A stretch of DNA of 64,000 nucleotides from Deltaproteobacteria bacterium (GTDB taxonomy: Bacteria; Myxococcota_A; UBA9160; UBA6930), in contig VGRF01000014.1 of NCBI GenBank assembly GCA_016875395.1, forward strand, positions 1 through 64,000, given 5' to 3'. Positions 34,614-44,902 of this stretch are shown piece by piece (the first letter of the stretch is position 1; each line of letters opens with the position of its first letter). The position numbers were made by a program, and so were the translations under genes. The notes beneath the pieces are model-generated. The model had not been told where the DNA came from and ran no database searches. It saw only the letters and a program-made list of their open reading frames with translations.

Positions 34614-35882
34614 TCAACTCATCAGGTGCAGAACGTGCCCCAGCTTCTCCTTCTTCGTGCGGAGATACTGGAAGTTCCGTTCGTTGGGCGTGATCTCGAG
34701 CGGCACGCGCTCGACGATCGAGAGGCCGTAGCCCTCGATGCCCGCACGCTTGCCCGGGTTGTTCGTGATGATGCGCATCTTGCGCACGCCGAGGTCGTGG
34801 AGGATTTGCGCGCCGACGCCGTAGTCGCGCAGGTCCGCGGCGAAGCCGAGGCGCTCGTTCGCCTGCACCGTGTCGAGGCCCTCGCGGTCCTGCAGGCCGT
34901 ACGCCTTGATCTTGTTCTTTAGCCCGATGCCGCGGCCCTCTTGGCGCATGTAGAGGATCACGCCCTTGCCTTCGGCCTCGATCAGCTTCATCGCGGCTTC
35001 GAGCTGCTCGCCGCAGTCGCAGCGCAGCGAGCCGAAGCCGTCGCCGGTGAGGCACTCGCTGTGCACGCGCACCAGCACTTCGTCCTCGGGTCCGATCGAC
35101 CCCTTCACGAGCGCGACGTGATCGATGTGATCGATGTCGTTCTCGTAGACGATCGCGCGGAACTCGCCGCCGAACTTCGTCGGCAGCGTGCAGTCGCCAC
35201 TCGCGCGCACGAGCTTCTCGTTGCGGAGCCGGTACTCGATCATGTCGGCGATCGTGGCGATCTTGAGCCCGTGCTTGCGCGCGAACTTCACGAGATCGGG
35301 CATGCGCGCCATCGTGCCGTCGTCGTTCATGATCTCGCAGATCACGCCCGACGGGCCTCGCCCGGCGAGCCGCGCGAGATCGACCGCGCCTTCGGTTTGG
35401 CCCGCGCGCCGCAGCACGCCGCCCTGGCGCGCGCGCAGCGGAAACACGTGGCCGGGGCGCACGATGTCCTGCGGGCGCGCGTCGGCGCGAATCGCGGTGA
35501 GAATCGTGTGCGCGCGGTCGTGCGCGGAGATGCCGGTCGTGACGCCCTCGCGCGCCTCGATCGAGATCGTGAACGCGGTGCCGAAGCCCGAGGAGTTCTC
35601 GTTCTCGGGGACCATCATGCCGAGGCGCAGCTTCTCGAGCTGCTCGCCCATCATCGGCAGGCAGATCAGCCCACGGCCGTGCATGGCCATGAAATTGATC
35701 GCCTCGGGCGTGACGGCGTCGGCCGCCATGCACAGGTCGCCCTCGTTCTCGCGATCCTCGTCGTCGACGAGCACGATCATGCGGCCGGCGCGGATCTCGG
35801 CGATCGCCTCGGGGATGCCGACGACCACGTCGCTCCAATCGGCGGGCCGGGGCGACGCGGGCTTCGGGGCGACGTTGGTCAT
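34614..35882 (-). CDS. ribBA: Bifunctional DHBP synthase / GTP cyclohydrolase II
   Basis: 422 residues from the ATG at 35882. The N-terminal RibB domain has [15 protein letters not shown] and [14 protein letters not shown]; the C-terminal RibA domain has the zinc-binding cysteines of [22 protein letters not shown] and [10 protein letters not shown]. Makes both riboflavin precursors, dihydroxybutanone phosphate from ribulose-5-P and the pyrimidine from GTP. No FMN riboswitch is recognisable in the 137-bp gap upstream. No other rib gene is in the window. Confidence 0.97.
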   Translation of the reverse strand: MTNVAPKPASPRPADWSDVVVGIPEAIAEIRAGRMIVLVDDEDRENEGDLCMAADAVTPEAINFMAMHGRGLICLPMMGEQLEKLRLGMMVPENENSSGFGTAFTISIEAREGVTTGISAHDRAHTILTAIRADARPQDIVRPGHVFPLRARQGGVLRRAGQTEGAVDLARLAGRGPSGVICEIMNDDGTMARMPDLVKFARKHGLKIATIADMIEYRLRNEKLVRASGDCTLPTKFGGEFRAIVYENDIDHIDHVALVKGSIGPEDEVLVRVHSECLTGDGFGSLRCDCGEQLEAAMKLIEAEGKGVILYMRQEGRGIGLKNKIKAYGLQDREGLDTVQANERLGFAADLRDYGVGAQILHDLGVRKMRIITNNPGKRAGIEGYGLSIVERVPLEITPNERNFQYLRTKKEKLGHVLHLMS

Positions 35883-36019
35883 GCGCTCTCGCTCGGTCCA
35901 CGTCGTACGGACCGGCAACTCCTGCGCAGGTTCCGTCGCGCCGCGGGCTCAGGCCGGGCTTAACAACTCCGCCCCGAGCCGGGACGAGAGCCACCCTAGC
36001 GCCACTCCGACGGGGGCCG

Positions 36020-36670
36020 CTACGCCCCGAGGCGCTTGAGCACGCCCTTCAGGAAGTCCGCCTCCGAGAGACCGAACTTGTCCTGGAACTGGTGGCGCTG
36101 GTTGAGCTGGCGGTAGGTGAGCCGCAGCAGCTCCCGGAACGTCTCGATCACACCCTCGCCCCGGGTCGCGACCGCCGGGAAGGTCGGAATGTCGCCCCAC
36201 GCCGACTTGATCTCTTCCAGCGGCTTCACGTCGGGGAGATCGCGCTTGTTGAACTGCACCACCTTCGGCATCGACGCGAAGTCGACCCCGTTCGACTTGA
36301 GGTTCGCCTCCATGTCGCGGAACGAGTAGGCGTTCGCGCCGGCGGAGGTCCGCTGCGAGTCGGCCACGAACACGACGCCATCGGCGCCCGACAGCACGAC
36401 CTTGCGCGTGGACTTGTGCATCACCTGCCCCGGCACGGTGAAGAGCTTGATCTTCACGGCGAAACCGTTGGCGGTATCGAACTGAACGGGCAGGAAGTCG
36501 AAGTAGAGCGTGCGGTCGTCTGCCGTATCGAGCGTGACCATCTTGCCGCGCGAACCGGGATCGAGGAGCTCGTGGAGCTTCTTCAAGTTCGTCGTCTTCC
36601 CGGACAGCGCGGGTCCGTAGTAGACGAACTTCAGGACGATCTCGCGCCCTGCCATGTTGATCTGAACCAT
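36020..36670 (-). CDS. mglA: MglA-type small Ras-like GTPase
   Basis: 216 residues. P-loop [18 protein letters not shown] (GxxxSGKT form of MglA), switch regions [14 protein letters not shown] and [22 protein letters not shown], and the base-recognition NKRD ([10 protein letters not shown]), as in bacterial MglA, which replaces DxxG with the threonine-containing TVPGQ. MglA GTPases set cell polarity or motility with an MglB partner; none is visible here. PATAN-domain proteins encoded 8 kb away are known associates of such GTPases in related bacteria. Single-gene unit between ribBA and meaB. Confidence 0.9.
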   Translation of the reverse strand: MVQINMAGREIVLKFVYYGPALSGKTTNLKKLHELLDPGSRGKMVTLDTADDRTLYFDFLPVQFDTANGFAVKIKLFTVPGQVMHKSTRKVVLSGADGVVFVADSQRTSAGANAYSFRDMEANLKSNGVDFASMPKVVQFNKRDLPDVKPLEEIKSAWGDIPTFPAVATRGEGVIETFRELLRLTYRQLNQRHQFQDKFGLSEADFLKGVLKRLGA

Positions 36671-36763
36671 CCGACCGACCCCACGCGACTACCGCACGCA
36701 AAGCGGGCTTTGTGCCCTGGCGCACTACTCATCGGCAGGAGGGTCGGGAGCGTTGAGGGGGAT

Positions 36764-37771
36764 TCAGGACTTCGCGAGGAAGGCGGCGAGCAGCTCGCGG
36801 GCCCCCGCGGCGGGGGTGACTTCTTGCGCCTCAACTGCCGCTTCGAGACGCGGGATCGCGGCCGCGACCGACGGGTGCGCACGCAGCGCCTGCGCGAGGC
36901 CTTCCTCGACGAGACTCCACATCCACTCGCGCGCCTGGCCGCGCCGCCGCCGCGCGAGCTCTCCGCTCGCCTCGAGCGCACTTCGCTGCGCGAGCGCCGC
37001 CTTCCACACCTCGCCCACGCCCTCGCCGGTACGAGCGCTCACCGCCATCGCGATCGGCTTCCAGCCGCCCGCGGCCGGGCGAAACAGCGCGAGCGCCTGC
37101 TCGTGCTCGCGCATCGAGCGCAGCGCCGCGGCGCGCAGCTCGCCATCCGCCTTGTTCACGACCAGCGCGTCCGCGAGCTCGAGCACGCCGCGCTTGATGC
37201 CCTGCAGCTCGTCGCCCGAAGCGGGCTGCAGCAACACCGCGAAGAAGTCGACCATCGAGCGCACGGCGACTTCGCTCTGACCGATGCCGACCGTCTCGAT
37301 CACGACGACGTCGAAGCCTGCCGCCTCGCACAGCAGCATCACCTCGCGCGTGCGATGCGCGACGCCGCCGAGCGCGCCGCCGCTCGGCGAGGGGCGAATG
37401 AACGCGCGCCCCTGCTGCGCGAGGCGCTCCATGCGCGTCTTGTCGCCGAGGATGCTGCCGCCGCTGACGGGGCTCGAAGGATCGACCGCGAGCACGGCGA
37501 CCTGCTTGCCCGCTTCGATGAGGTGCAGACCGAACGCCTCGATGAACGTGCTCTTGCCGACGCCGGGCGGGCCCGTGATGCCGACGCGCACGGCGCCGCC
37601 AGCAAAGCCCACGAGCGCGTCGAGAATCGCCTGCCCGAGGCGCTGATGATCCGCGCGCGTGCTCTCGATCAGCGTGATCGCGCGCGCGAGCGCGCGGCGA
37701 TCGCCTGCGCGGATCGCGGCGCAATAATCACTCGCGCTCTCGAATCGCGGTGTCTTCGCGCGCTCGCTCAC
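36764..37771 (-). CDS. meaB: Methylmalonyl-CoA mutase G-protein chaperone
   Basis: 335 residues of the MeaB/ArgK G3E GTPase family. P-loop [42 protein letters not shown] (switch I), [15 protein letters not shown] (switch II) and VVNKADG base recognition. Loads and protects adenosylcobalamin on the mutase. GTG start overlaps the scpA stop as GTGA, so it is made with its client. C-terminal helical dimerisation region ([19 protein letters not shown]) present. Confidence 0.95.
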   Translation of the reverse strand: MSERAKTPRFESASDYCAAIRAGDRRALARAITLIESTRADHQRLGQAILDALVGFAGGAVRVGITGPPGVGKSTFIEAFGLHLIEAGKQVAVLAVDPSSPVSGGSILGDKTRMERLAQQGRAFIRPSPSGGALGGVAHRTREVMLLCEAAGFDVVVIETVGIGQSEVAVRSMVDFFAVLLQPASGDELQGIKRGVLELADALVVNKADGELRAAALRSMREHEQALALFRPAAGGWKPIAMAVSARTGEGVGEVWKAALAQRSALEASGELARRRRGQAREWMWSLVEEGLAQALRAHPSVAAAIPRLEAAVEAQEVTPAAGARELLAAFLAKS

Positions 37772-39903
37772 GCCGCGCGTCGCGACTTGATCGCGTGCAG
37801 CACCTCGCGCGCCGCCTTCGGCACCGCCGTGCCCGGCCCGAAGATCGCGGCAGCGCCGTGCTCGCGCAGGTACGGGTAGTCCTGCGGCGGGATGATGCCG
37901 CCCACGATCACGACCACGTCGTTCGCGCCCCGCTTCCGCAGCGCTGCGACGAGCTCCGGTACGAGCGTCTTGTGTCCGCCCGCCTGGCTCGACACGCCGA
38001 TCGCATGCACGTCGGCGTCGATCGCCTGCTGCGCCGCTTCGTCGGGCGTCTGGAACAGCGGGCCGACGTCGATGTCGAACCCCATGTCGGCGAACGCCGT
38101 CGCGATGACCTTGATGCCGCGGTCGTGCCCGTCCTGCCCGAGCTTCACCACGAGCATGCGCGGCCGGCGGCCCTCGCCCTTCGCGAACGTCTCCACCTCG
38201 GCGCGCGCCGACTCGAACTCGCCGTCGCCGCGGTACATGCCCGCGTACACGCCCGACACGCTGCGAATCTCGGCGCGATGGCGCCCGTACACCGTCTCGA
38301 GCGCTGCGCTGATCTCGCCCACGCTCGCGCGCGCGCGCGCCGCGTCAATCGCGGCCTCGAGCAGGTTGCCGGCGCCGCTGCGCGCGAGCTCGGTGAGCTT
38401 CGCGAGCGCCGCCTCGCACCGCTTCGCGTCGCGCTTGCTGCGGATCGCGACGAGGCGCCTGATCTGCGACTCGCGCACCGCGCTGTTGTCGATGTCGCGC
38501 ACCTCGATCTGCGTCTCTTCCTTGAGGCGGTACTTGTTCACCCCGACGATCGTGTCCTCGCCGGAATCGATGCGCGCCTGCCGCCGCGTCGCCGCCTCCT
38601 CGATCTTCAGCTTCGGGATGCCCGCGACGATCGCCTTCGTCATGCCGCCCATCGCCTCGACCTCGTCGATCAGCGCGTTCGCGGCCTGATAAACGCTCTC
38701 GGTGAGCGACTCCATGAAGTACGAGCCGCCCCACGGATCGATCACGGCGGGAATGCCGGACTCTTCCTGGAGGATCAGCTGCGTGTTGCGCGCGACGCGC
38801 GCCGCGGTGTCCGTCGGCAGCGACACCGCCTCGTCGTAGCCGTTCGTGTGCAGCGACTGCGTGCCGCCGAACACCGCCGCCATCGCCTCGATGGTCGTGC
38901 GGATGATGTTGTTCATCGGGTCTTGCTCGGTGAGGCTCGCGCCCGACGTCTGCGAGTGCGTGCGCAGCATCAGCGAGTCGGCCTTCTTCGGCGCGAACAG
39001 CCTCTGCATGCGCTCGGCCCAGATGCGCCGCGCGGCGCGCATCTTCGCGATCTCGAAATAGAAGTTCATGCCGATGCACCAGAAGAAGGAGAGCCGGCCG
39101 GCGAACGCGTCGACGTCGAGGCCCTTCGAGAGCGCCGCGCGCACGTAGTCGAGGCCGTCGGCGATCGTGAACGCGAGCTCCTGCACCGTCGTCGCGCCGG
39201 CTTCCTGCATGTGGTAGCCGCTGATCGAGATCGAGTTGAACTTCGGCATGCGCTTCGCGGTGTACTCGATGATGTCGGCCACGATCCGCATGCTCGGCTC
39301 GGGCGGATAGATGTAGGTGTTACGGACCATGAACTCTTTGAGAATGTCGTTCTGAATCGTGCCCGCGAGCTTCTCCTGCGTAACGCCCTGCTCCTCGCCC
39401 GCGACCACGAAGCACGCGAGCACCGGCAGCACCGCGCCGTTCATCGTCATCGAGACCGTGACCTGATCGAGCGGAATGCCGTCGAACAGGATCTTCATGT
39501 CCTCGACCGAGTCGATGGCAACGCCAGCCTTGCCGACGTCGCCGGTCACACGCGGGTGGTCGCTGTCGTAGCCGCGGTGCGTCGCGAGATCGAACGCGAC
39601 GGAGAGACCCTGCTGGCCGCCGGCGAGGTTCGCCTTGTAGAACGCGTTCGACTCTTCGGCCGTCGAGAAGCCCGCGTACTGCCGGATCGTCCACGGGCGA
39701 TTCGCGTACATCGTGGCGCGCGGGCCGCGCAGGAACGGGAACGCGCCCGGCAGCGTGTCGGTGTGCGCGAGCTTCTCGAGATCCGCGGCGGTGTAGAGCG
39801 CCTTCACGGCGATGCCGTCGGCGCTGGTGAGCGTGAGCGAGTCGGCGTCCGCTCCGCGCAGCTCCTTCGCGGCGAGGCCGCGCCACTTCTCGAGCTCAGA
39901 CAT
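37768..39903 (-). CDS. scpA: Methylmalonyl-CoA mutase (catalytic, B12-binding)
   Basis: 711 residues from the ATG at 39903 (GGAG six bases upstream). TIM-barrel substrate domain: [18 protein letters not shown] with the conserved tyrosine, [30 protein letters not shown] and [16 protein letters not shown]. The C-terminal B12 domain carries the DxHxxG signature in [13 protein letters not shown]. Single-chain type as in most bacteria with ScpA. Interconverts methylmalonyl-CoA and succinyl-CoA. It lies between icmF (66 bp upstream) and meaB (overlapping), so three B12-related proteins share a transcript. Confidence 0.96.
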   Translation of the reverse strand: MSELEKWRGLAAKELRGADADSLTLTSADGIAVKALYTAADLEKLAHTDTLPGAFPFLRGPRATMYANRPWTIRQYAGFSTAEESNAFYKANLAGGQQGLSVAFDLATHRGYDSDHPRVTGDVGKAGVAIDSVEDMKILFDGIPLDQVTVSMTMNGAVLPVLACFVVAGEEQGVTQEKLAGTIQNDILKEFMVRNTYIYPPEPSMRIVADIIEYTAKRMPKFNSISISGYHMQEAGATTVQELAFTIADGLDYVRAALSKGLDVDAFAGRLSFFWCIGMNFYFEIAKMRAARRIWAERMQRLFAPKKADSLMLRTHSQTSGASLTEQDPMNNIIRTTIEAMAAVFGGTQSLHTNGYDEAVSLPTDTAARVARNTQLILQEESGIPAVIDPWGGSYFMESLTESVYQAANALIDEVEAMGGMTKAIVAGIPKLKIEEAATRRQARIDSGEDTIVGVNKYRLKEETQIEVRDIDNSAVRESQIRRLVAIRSKRDAKRCEAALAKLTELARSGAGNLLEAAIDAARARASVGEISAALETVYGRHRAEIRSVSGVYAGMYRGDGEFESARAEVETFAKGEGRRPRMLVVKLGQDGHDRGIKVIATAFADMGFDIDVGPLFQTPDEAAQQAIDADVHAIGVSSQAGGHKTLVPELVAALRKRGANDVVVIVGGIIPPQDYPYLREHGAAAIFGPGTAVPKAAREVLHAIKSRRAA

Positions 39904-39969
39904 CGCGTTCTCCTTCGAGGTCGCGCGCCGCACGGGCTGCGCGCCTGCGCATGATTGCGGAACTCCCGC

Positions 39970-42900
39970 TCACATCGAGCGGCGGTAGCTGCCGCCGACG
40001 TCGAAGAGCGCGTGCGTGATCTGTCCGAGGCTCGCGACCTTCACCGTCTCCATCAGCTCCTCGAACACGTTGCCGCCCGCGCGGGCGACGCTCCGCAGCT
40101 TCGCGAGCGCGGTCTTCGCCTCCTCCGCGTGCCGCGCCTGGAACGCGCGCAGCGCGTCGAGCTGTTGCTGCTTCTCCGCATCCGTCGCGCGCTGCAGCGC
40201 GAGAGGCCGCTGCGATTTCTCGGGGTGCGGATTCTCGAACGTGTTGACGCCGATGATCGGCAGCTCGCCCGAGTGCTTCTTCGCCTCGTAGTAGAGGCTC
40301 TCGTCCTGAATTTTGCCGCGCTGGTAGTGGGTCTCCATCGCGCCGAGCACGCCGCCGCGCTGCGCGATGCGCTCGAACTCCTGGAGCACCGCCTCCTCCA
40401 CGGCGTCCGTCAGCCACTCGATCGCGTAGCTGCCCTGCAGCGCGTTCTCGCTGCGCGCGATGCCGAGCTCGCGATTGATCACGAGCTGGATCGCGAGCGC
40501 GCGCCGCACCGACTCGTCCGTGGGAGTCGTCACGGCCTCGTCGTACGCGTTCGTGTGCAGCGAGTTGCAGTGATCCTGGATCGCGGTGAGCGCCTGCAGC
40601 GTGGTGCGGATGTCGTTGAACGCCATCTCCTGCGCGTGCAGCGACCGGCCCGAAGTCTGGATGTGGTACTTCAGCTTCTGGCTGCGCTCGTCGGCGCCGT
40701 ACAGATCGCGCATCGCGATCGCCCAGATGCGCCTCGCCACGCGCCCGATCACGTTGTACTCGGCGTCGAGGCCGTTGCTGAAGAAGAACGAGAAGTTCGG
40801 CGCGAAGTCGTCGACTTGCATGCCGCGCGCTCGGTACGCCTCCACGTAGGTGAAGCCGTTCGCGAGCGTGAAGGCGAGCTGCGAGATCGGGTTCGCTCCC
40901 GCTTCGGCGATGTGGTAGCCGGAGATCGAGACGGAGTAGAAGTTCCGCACCTTGTTGCGGACGAAGTACTCCTGGATGTCGCCCATCACCTTGAGCGAGA
41001 AGTCCGTGGAGAAGATGCAGGTGTTCTGAGCCTGATCCTCCTTGAGGATGTCCGCCTGCACCGTGCCGCGGACTTTCGAGAGCACCTCGGCCTTGATGCG
41101 CGCGTAGGTCGCGCCGTCGACGGCTTCGTCGCCGCGAATCCCGAGCAGCGCGAGGCCGAGGCCGTCGTGCGTTCCAGGCTGGTCGCCCTGATAAGTCGGC
41201 AGCCCGCGCGCGGCGAACTTGGCGCGCACCGCAGCGAGCTGCCCGGTCTCGCGTAGGTGGCGCTCCACCTGCTGATCGATCGCGGCGTTGAGGAAGAACG
41301 CGAGGATCGTCGGCGCGGGCCCGTTGATCGTCATCGAGACGCTCGTCGCGGGATCGCACAAGTCGAAGCCGGAGTAGAGCTTCTTGGCGTCGTCGACGGT
41401 GGGCACCGAGACGCCCGACGTACCGACCTTGCCCCAGATGTCGGGACGCTCGTCGGGATCGCGGCCGTAGAGCGTGACCGAGTCGAAAGCGGTCGAGAGC
41501 CGGTTCGCGGGCTGCGCCTGCGCGAGCACGTGGAAACGGCGGTTCGTGCGCTCGGGCGGGCCTTCGCCCGCGAACATACGCGCCGGCTCTTCCTCCGGGC
41601 GCTTGAACGGGAACACGCCGGCGGTGTACGGGAACTCGCCGGGCAGATTTTCTTGGCGAAGGAACCTTGTCAGGGAGGCGGCGTCGTCGCTGCGCGGCAC
41701 CGACACTCGCGGCAGCTTCGTGCCGGAGAGCGTCGTGACCGTGTTCTCCACCTCGATCGCGCGCCCGCGCACCTCGTAGCGTTGGCGCTCCGCTTCGTAC
41801 TGCGCGCGCCGCCCTGGCCACTGCGCGAGCGCATCCTTCAGCGCGGGCTCGAGCGTGGCTTCGCGCTGCGCGGCCTTCGTCGCGAGCGCGTCGCGCACGC
41901 TCACAGCGGCGTCGGCGAGCTCGCGCTCGGCGGCTCGGAGCGACTGCGCCGCGTGCGCCGCTTGCGCAAGCTCGTCCGTGCGCGCGCGATAACGGCGCAC
42001 CGCTTGCGCGATGTCGTCGAGGTACCGCTCGCGGCCCGCGGGCACGAGCGGCGGCGGCGACACGATCGGCTGATGCGCGCTCGACTCGCGCGCCGGGAAC
42101 GAGCCGCCGAGCGACTCCGCCTTCGCGCGCAGCGTCGCGAACAGCTTCTCCACGCCGGGGTCGTCCCACTGCGAGGCGACCGTCGCGAACACCGGCAGCT
42201 GGTCGTCCGCGCTCGGCGCGCCAGGGTGGTTGCGGCGCCACTGCTTGCGCACGTCGCGCAGCGCATCGGCCGCGCCACGCCGATCGGACTTGTTGAGCAC
42301 GACCACGTCGGCGAGCTCGAGCATGTCGATCTTCTCGAGCTGCGAAGGCGCACCGTACTCGGGCGTCATCACGTAGACCGCGGCGTCCGCGAGGTCGACG
42401 ATCTCGCTGTCGCTCTGGCCGATGCCCGCGGTCTCGACGAGCACGAGATCGACGCCCGCCGCCTTCAGGACGAGCACGGCATCCTGCACGGCCTGCGAGA
42501 GCGCGAGGTGCGCCTGGCGCGTCGCGAGCGAGCGCACGAACACGCCGTCGCCGTGCACGCTGTTCATGCGGATGCGGTCGCCGAGCAGCGCGCCGCCGGA
42601 GCGCCGCCGCGTCGGGTCCACCAACAACAAGCCCACGCGCCGTTCCGGGTAGTCGAGCCGGAAGCGCCGCACGAGCTCGTCGACGACGCTCGACTTGCCC
42701 GCGCCGCCGGGCCCGGTGAAGCCGAGCACCGGCACCGCCTTCGCAGCAGCTTGCGCACGCAGCTGCGCGCGCAGCTTCTCCGCCGCTGCGAGCGCGTCCG
42801 CGGACTCCTCCTCGAACCACGTGATCGTGCGCGCGATCGCGCCGAAGTCGCCGCTCGAGAGCGCGCTCGCGTCCGCAGCGCGCGCGGGCAGCGCGTGCTC

Positions 42901-43344
42901 GCGGCACTCGTCGAGCATCTTGCGAATCATGCCCTCGAGCCCGAGCGCGCGGCCGTCCTCGGGCGAGAAAATGCGCGCGACGCCGTAGGCGTGAAGCTCG
43001 GCGATCTCTTCCGGAACGATCGTGCCGCCGCCGCCGCCGTAGACGCGAACGTGGCCGGCGCCCAGCGCGCGCAGGCGATCGACGAGGTACTTGAAGAACT
43101 CGACGTGGCCGCCCTGATAACTCGACACGGCGACCGCCTGTGCGTCTTCCTGGATCGCGGCCTCGACGATGTCGTGCACCGAACGGTCGTGGCCGAGGTG
43201 GATCACCTCGGCGCCCTGCTGCTGCAGCAGGCGGCGCATGATGTTGATCGCGGCGTCGTGGCCGTCGAACAGCGAGGCGGCCGTGACGACGCGGATGCGC
43301 TGCGGCGTGCGGTGCAGGGGCGTGACGTTGGCGGCGGCGGTCAT
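39970..43344 (-). CDS. icmF: Fused isobutyryl-CoA-type mutase IcmF
   Basis: 1124 residues, standard IcmF architecture: B12-binding domain (residues ~17-150; FDGHDAAINIM with Asp27/His29), MeaB-like GTPase (~205-420; FTGPGGAGKSSVVDEL, VETAGIGQSDSEI, VLNKSDRRG), a helical linker, and the mutase barrel (~540-1110; LYGRDPDERPDIWGKVGTSGVSV, SVSISGYHIAEAG, YHIQTSGRSLHAQEMAFND). Rearranges isobutyryl-CoA to butyryl-CoA or related branched acyl-CoAs such as pivalyl-CoA; which one cannot be told by eye. ATG overlaps the MerR stop (ATGA). Confidence 0.95.
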   Translation of the reverse strand: MTAAANVTPLHRTPQRIRVVTAASLFDGHDAAINIMRRLLQQQGAEVIHLGHDRSVHDIVEAAIQEDAQAVAVSSYQGGHVEFFKYLVDRLRALGAGHVRVYGGGGGTIVPEEIAELHAYGVARIFSPEDGRALGLEGMIRKMLDECREHALPARAADASALSSGDFGAIARTITWFEEESADALAAAEKLRAQLRAQAAAKAVPVLGFTGPGGAGKSSVVDELVRRFRLDYPERRVGLLLVDPTRRRSGGALLGDRIRMNSVHGDGVFVRSLATRQAHLALSQAVQDAVLVLKAAGVDLVLVETAGIGQSDSEIVDLADAAVYVMTPEYGAPSQLEKIDMLELADVVVLNKSDRRGAADALRDVRKQWRRNHPGAPSADDQLPVFATVASQWDDPGVEKLFATLRAKAESLGGSFPARESSAHQPIVSPPPLVPAGRERYLDDIAQAVRRYRARTDELAQAAHAAQSLRAAERELADAAVSVRDALATKAAQREATLEPALKDALAQWPGRRAQYEAERQRYEVRGRAIEVENTVTTLSGTKLPRVSVPRSDDAASLTRFLRQENLPGEFPYTAGVFPFKRPEEEPARMFAGEGPPERTNRRFHVLAQAQPANRLSTAFDSVTLYGRDPDERPDIWGKVGTSGVSVPTVDDAKKLYSGFDLCDPATSVSMTINGPAPTILAFFLNAAIDQQVERHLRETGQLAAVRAKFAARGLPTYQGDQPGTHDGLGLALLGIRGDEAVDGATYARIKAEVLSKVRGTVQADILKEDQAQNTCIFSTDFSLKVMGDIQEYFVRNKVRNFYSVSISGYHIAEAGANPISQLAFTLANGFTYVEAYRARGMQVDDFAPNFSFFFSNGLDAEYNVIGRVARRIWAIAMRDLYGADERSQKLKYHIQTSGRSLHAQEMAFNDIRTTLQALTAIQDHCNSLHTNAYDEAVTTPTDESVRRALAIQLVINRELGIARSENALQGSYAIEWLTDAVEEAVLQEFERIAQRGGVLGAMETHYQRGKIQDESLYYEAKKHSGELPIIGVNTFENPHPEKSQRPLALQRATDAEKQQQLDALRAFQARHAEEAKTALAKLRSVARAGGNVFEELMETVKVASLGQITHALFDVGGSYRRSM

Positions 43345-43772
43345 GCGTTCTCCTTGTCGCGGGTGCGCTGGGCGGCGAGGTGCGCCTCGACGCGTTCTCC
43401 CACGTGGTCCCGGTATTTGCTGATCTCGTCGCGCAGCGCGCCGAGCTCGGCGATGCGGCGGTCGAGGTCTGCGAGGCGGGTGCCGAGCTGCGCGTCGAGC
43501 CGCGCGAGCATCGCCCGCGTCGAGCCTTCGATGGCGTAGACGGCGTTCAGCTCGCGCACTTCTTCCAGCGAGAGGCCGAGCGCTTTGAGGCGCGTGATGA
43601 AGCGCAGCCGCTGCAGCTCGTCCTCGCCGTACACGCGGCGCGCCCCCGCCTTGCGGCGCACGCCCGGGAGCAGCCCGAGCTCTTCGTAGTACCGGACCGT
43701 GCGCGCCGAGAGATCGAGGCGCGCACAGACCTCGGAAATGGAGAGCTCGGTTGCGGCGGGGTCAGCTGTCAT
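43341..43772 (-). CDS. MerR regulator of the acyl-CoA mutase operon
   Basis: 143 residues. HTH and wing ISEVCARLDLSARTVRYYEELGLLPGVRRKAGARRVYGEDEL, then a long helix and coiled coil (LARLDAQLGTRLADLDRRIAELGALRDEI). No metal-site cysteines. It begins the transcript that contains icmF, scpA and meaB, with a 4-bp overlap to icmF. MerR proteins control branched-chain acyl-CoA catabolism in other proteobacteria (LiuR-type), so an acyl-CoA or fatty-acid inducer is plausible. A perfect inverted repeat lies 11 bp upstream. Confidence 0.85.
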   Translation of the reverse strand: MTADPAATELSISEVCARLDLSARTVRYYEELGLLPGVRRKAGARRVYGEDELQRLRFITRLKALGLSLEEVRELNAVYAIEGSTRAMLARLDAQLGTRLADLDRRIAELGALRDEISKYRDHVGERVEAHLAAQRTRDKENA

Positions 43773-43782
43773 GTCGGCCTCG

Positions 43783-43802
43783 GCCAGTTGACGTGAACTG
43801 GC
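43783..43802. promoter_or_regulatory. Inverted repeat upstream of merR-icmF
   Basis: GCCAGTT (43783-43789), 6-nt spacer GACGTG, AACTGGC (43796-43802): a perfect 7-bp dyad 11 bp upstream of the merR start. Likely operator for the MerR protein (inference). Confidence 0.45.
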
Positions 43803-43893
43803 AAACCTTATCGAGCGGCGGGGGAACGAGCCATAGGAGCCACAGAAGGATGGAGAGCCCCGCGGGGCGCGAGCTCTCCGCCGGCGTTCGCAC

Positions 43894-44823
43894 TCAGCCC
43901 GCTCCGGTCGCCTTTCGTGCCGCCCTCGCTCGCCCGCCGAGCACGGCCCGGTACACGCGACCCGGCAGCGGGCGCTTCAGCACGTCGCGCGCCATCCAGT
44001 CCGTCACATCCACGAGCGCGTCGAGATTCACGCCCGTGCGCACGCCCGAGCGCTCGAACAGGTCCACCACGTCCTCGGTCGCCACGTTGCCCGAGGCGCC
44101 GGGCGCGTACGGGCAGCCGCCGAGGCCGCCGAGCGAGGAGTCGAAGGCGCGCATGCCCTCTTCGTAGCCGACCGCGACGTTCGCGAGCGCGCGGCCGTAG
44201 GTGTCGTGGAAGTGCAGCGCGACGCGCTCCAGCGAGATCTCGCCCGCGAGCGCGCGCACGAGCTCGCGCACCTGACTCGGCACGCCGACACCGATCGTGT
44301 CGCCGAACGAGATCTCGTCGGCGCCGAGCGCGAGCAGCTGCTTCGTCACGCGCATCACCTGCGCGACGGGGACATCGCCCTCGAACGGGCAGCCGCACAC
44401 GGTCGAGAGGTAACAGCGCAGCAGCTTGCCGTCGGCCTTCACGCGCTCGACCACGGGGCGAAAGCGGTCGAGGTGCTCGGCGACCCCTCGATTCACGTTC
44501 GACTTGTTATGCGACTCGCTCGCCGACGCGAAGAACGCGACCACGTCGAAGCGCGACTTCTGGAAGCGCTCGTAGCCCGCGAGGTTCGGCACCAGCGCCA
44601 TGTACGAGACGCCAGGCTTCAGCTCGATGCGCGCCGCGACTTCGTCCGCGTCGGCGAGCTGCGGGATCCACTGCGGCGAGACGAAGCTGGTCGCGTCCAT
44701 CGAGCGAATGCCGGCGTCCGCGAGGCGCCCGAGCAGCTCGAGCTTGGTTTGCGTCGCGATGACGTCGGCCTCGTTCTGCAAGCCGTCGCGCGCGCCGGCT
44801 TCGTGAATCCGCACCGTGTCCAT
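43894..44823 (-). CDS. Hydroxymethylglutaryl-CoA lyase family enzyme
   Basis: 309 residues from the ATG at 44823 (GGAG before it). TIM-barrel motifs: IHEAGARDGLQNE (metal/catalytic RDGLQ), SFVSPQWIPQLAD, HNKSNVNRG, YLSTVCGCPFEGDV and HFHDTYGRALANV with the metal-binding HxH, then GGLGGCPYAPGASGNVATEDVV carrying the catalytic Cys loop. HMG-CoA lyases cleave HMG-CoA to acetyl-CoA and acetoacetate at the end of leucine breakdown. Co-directional with thiolase and 3-hydroxyacyl-CoA dehydrogenase genes just upstream. Confidence 0.92.
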   Translation of the reverse strand: MDTVRIHEAGARDGLQNEADVIATQTKLELLGRLADAGIRSMDATSFVSPQWIPQLADADEVAARIELKPGVSYMALVPNLAGYERFQKSRFDVVAFFASASESHNKSNVNRGVAEHLDRFRPVVERVKADGKLLRCYLSTVCGCPFEGDVPVAQVMRVTKQLLALGADEISFGDTIGVGVPSQVRELVRALAGEISLERVALHFHDTYGRALANVAVGYEEGMRAFDSSLGGLGGCPYAPGASGNVATEDVVDLFERSGVRTGVNLDALVDVTDWMARDVLKRPLPGRVYRAVLGGRARAARKATGAG

Positions 44824-44902
44824 CGCGCTCTCCTTCGCGTGCCTCAAACGACTGCGGCGCGCGAGATCGCTCCCGCGCGCCGCATCGTAAGCCCGACTTC
44901 GC

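Noticed and set aside
34614-36019. FMN riboswitch upstream of ribBA
   Set aside because: The gap between mglA and ribBA shows none of the conserved RFN-element sequence blocks.
37768-43893. Cobalamin riboswitch for the B12 mutase operon
   Set aside because: No B12-box-like sequence seen in the short gaps before merR, icmF or scpA; the regulator and a dyad are the better candidate.
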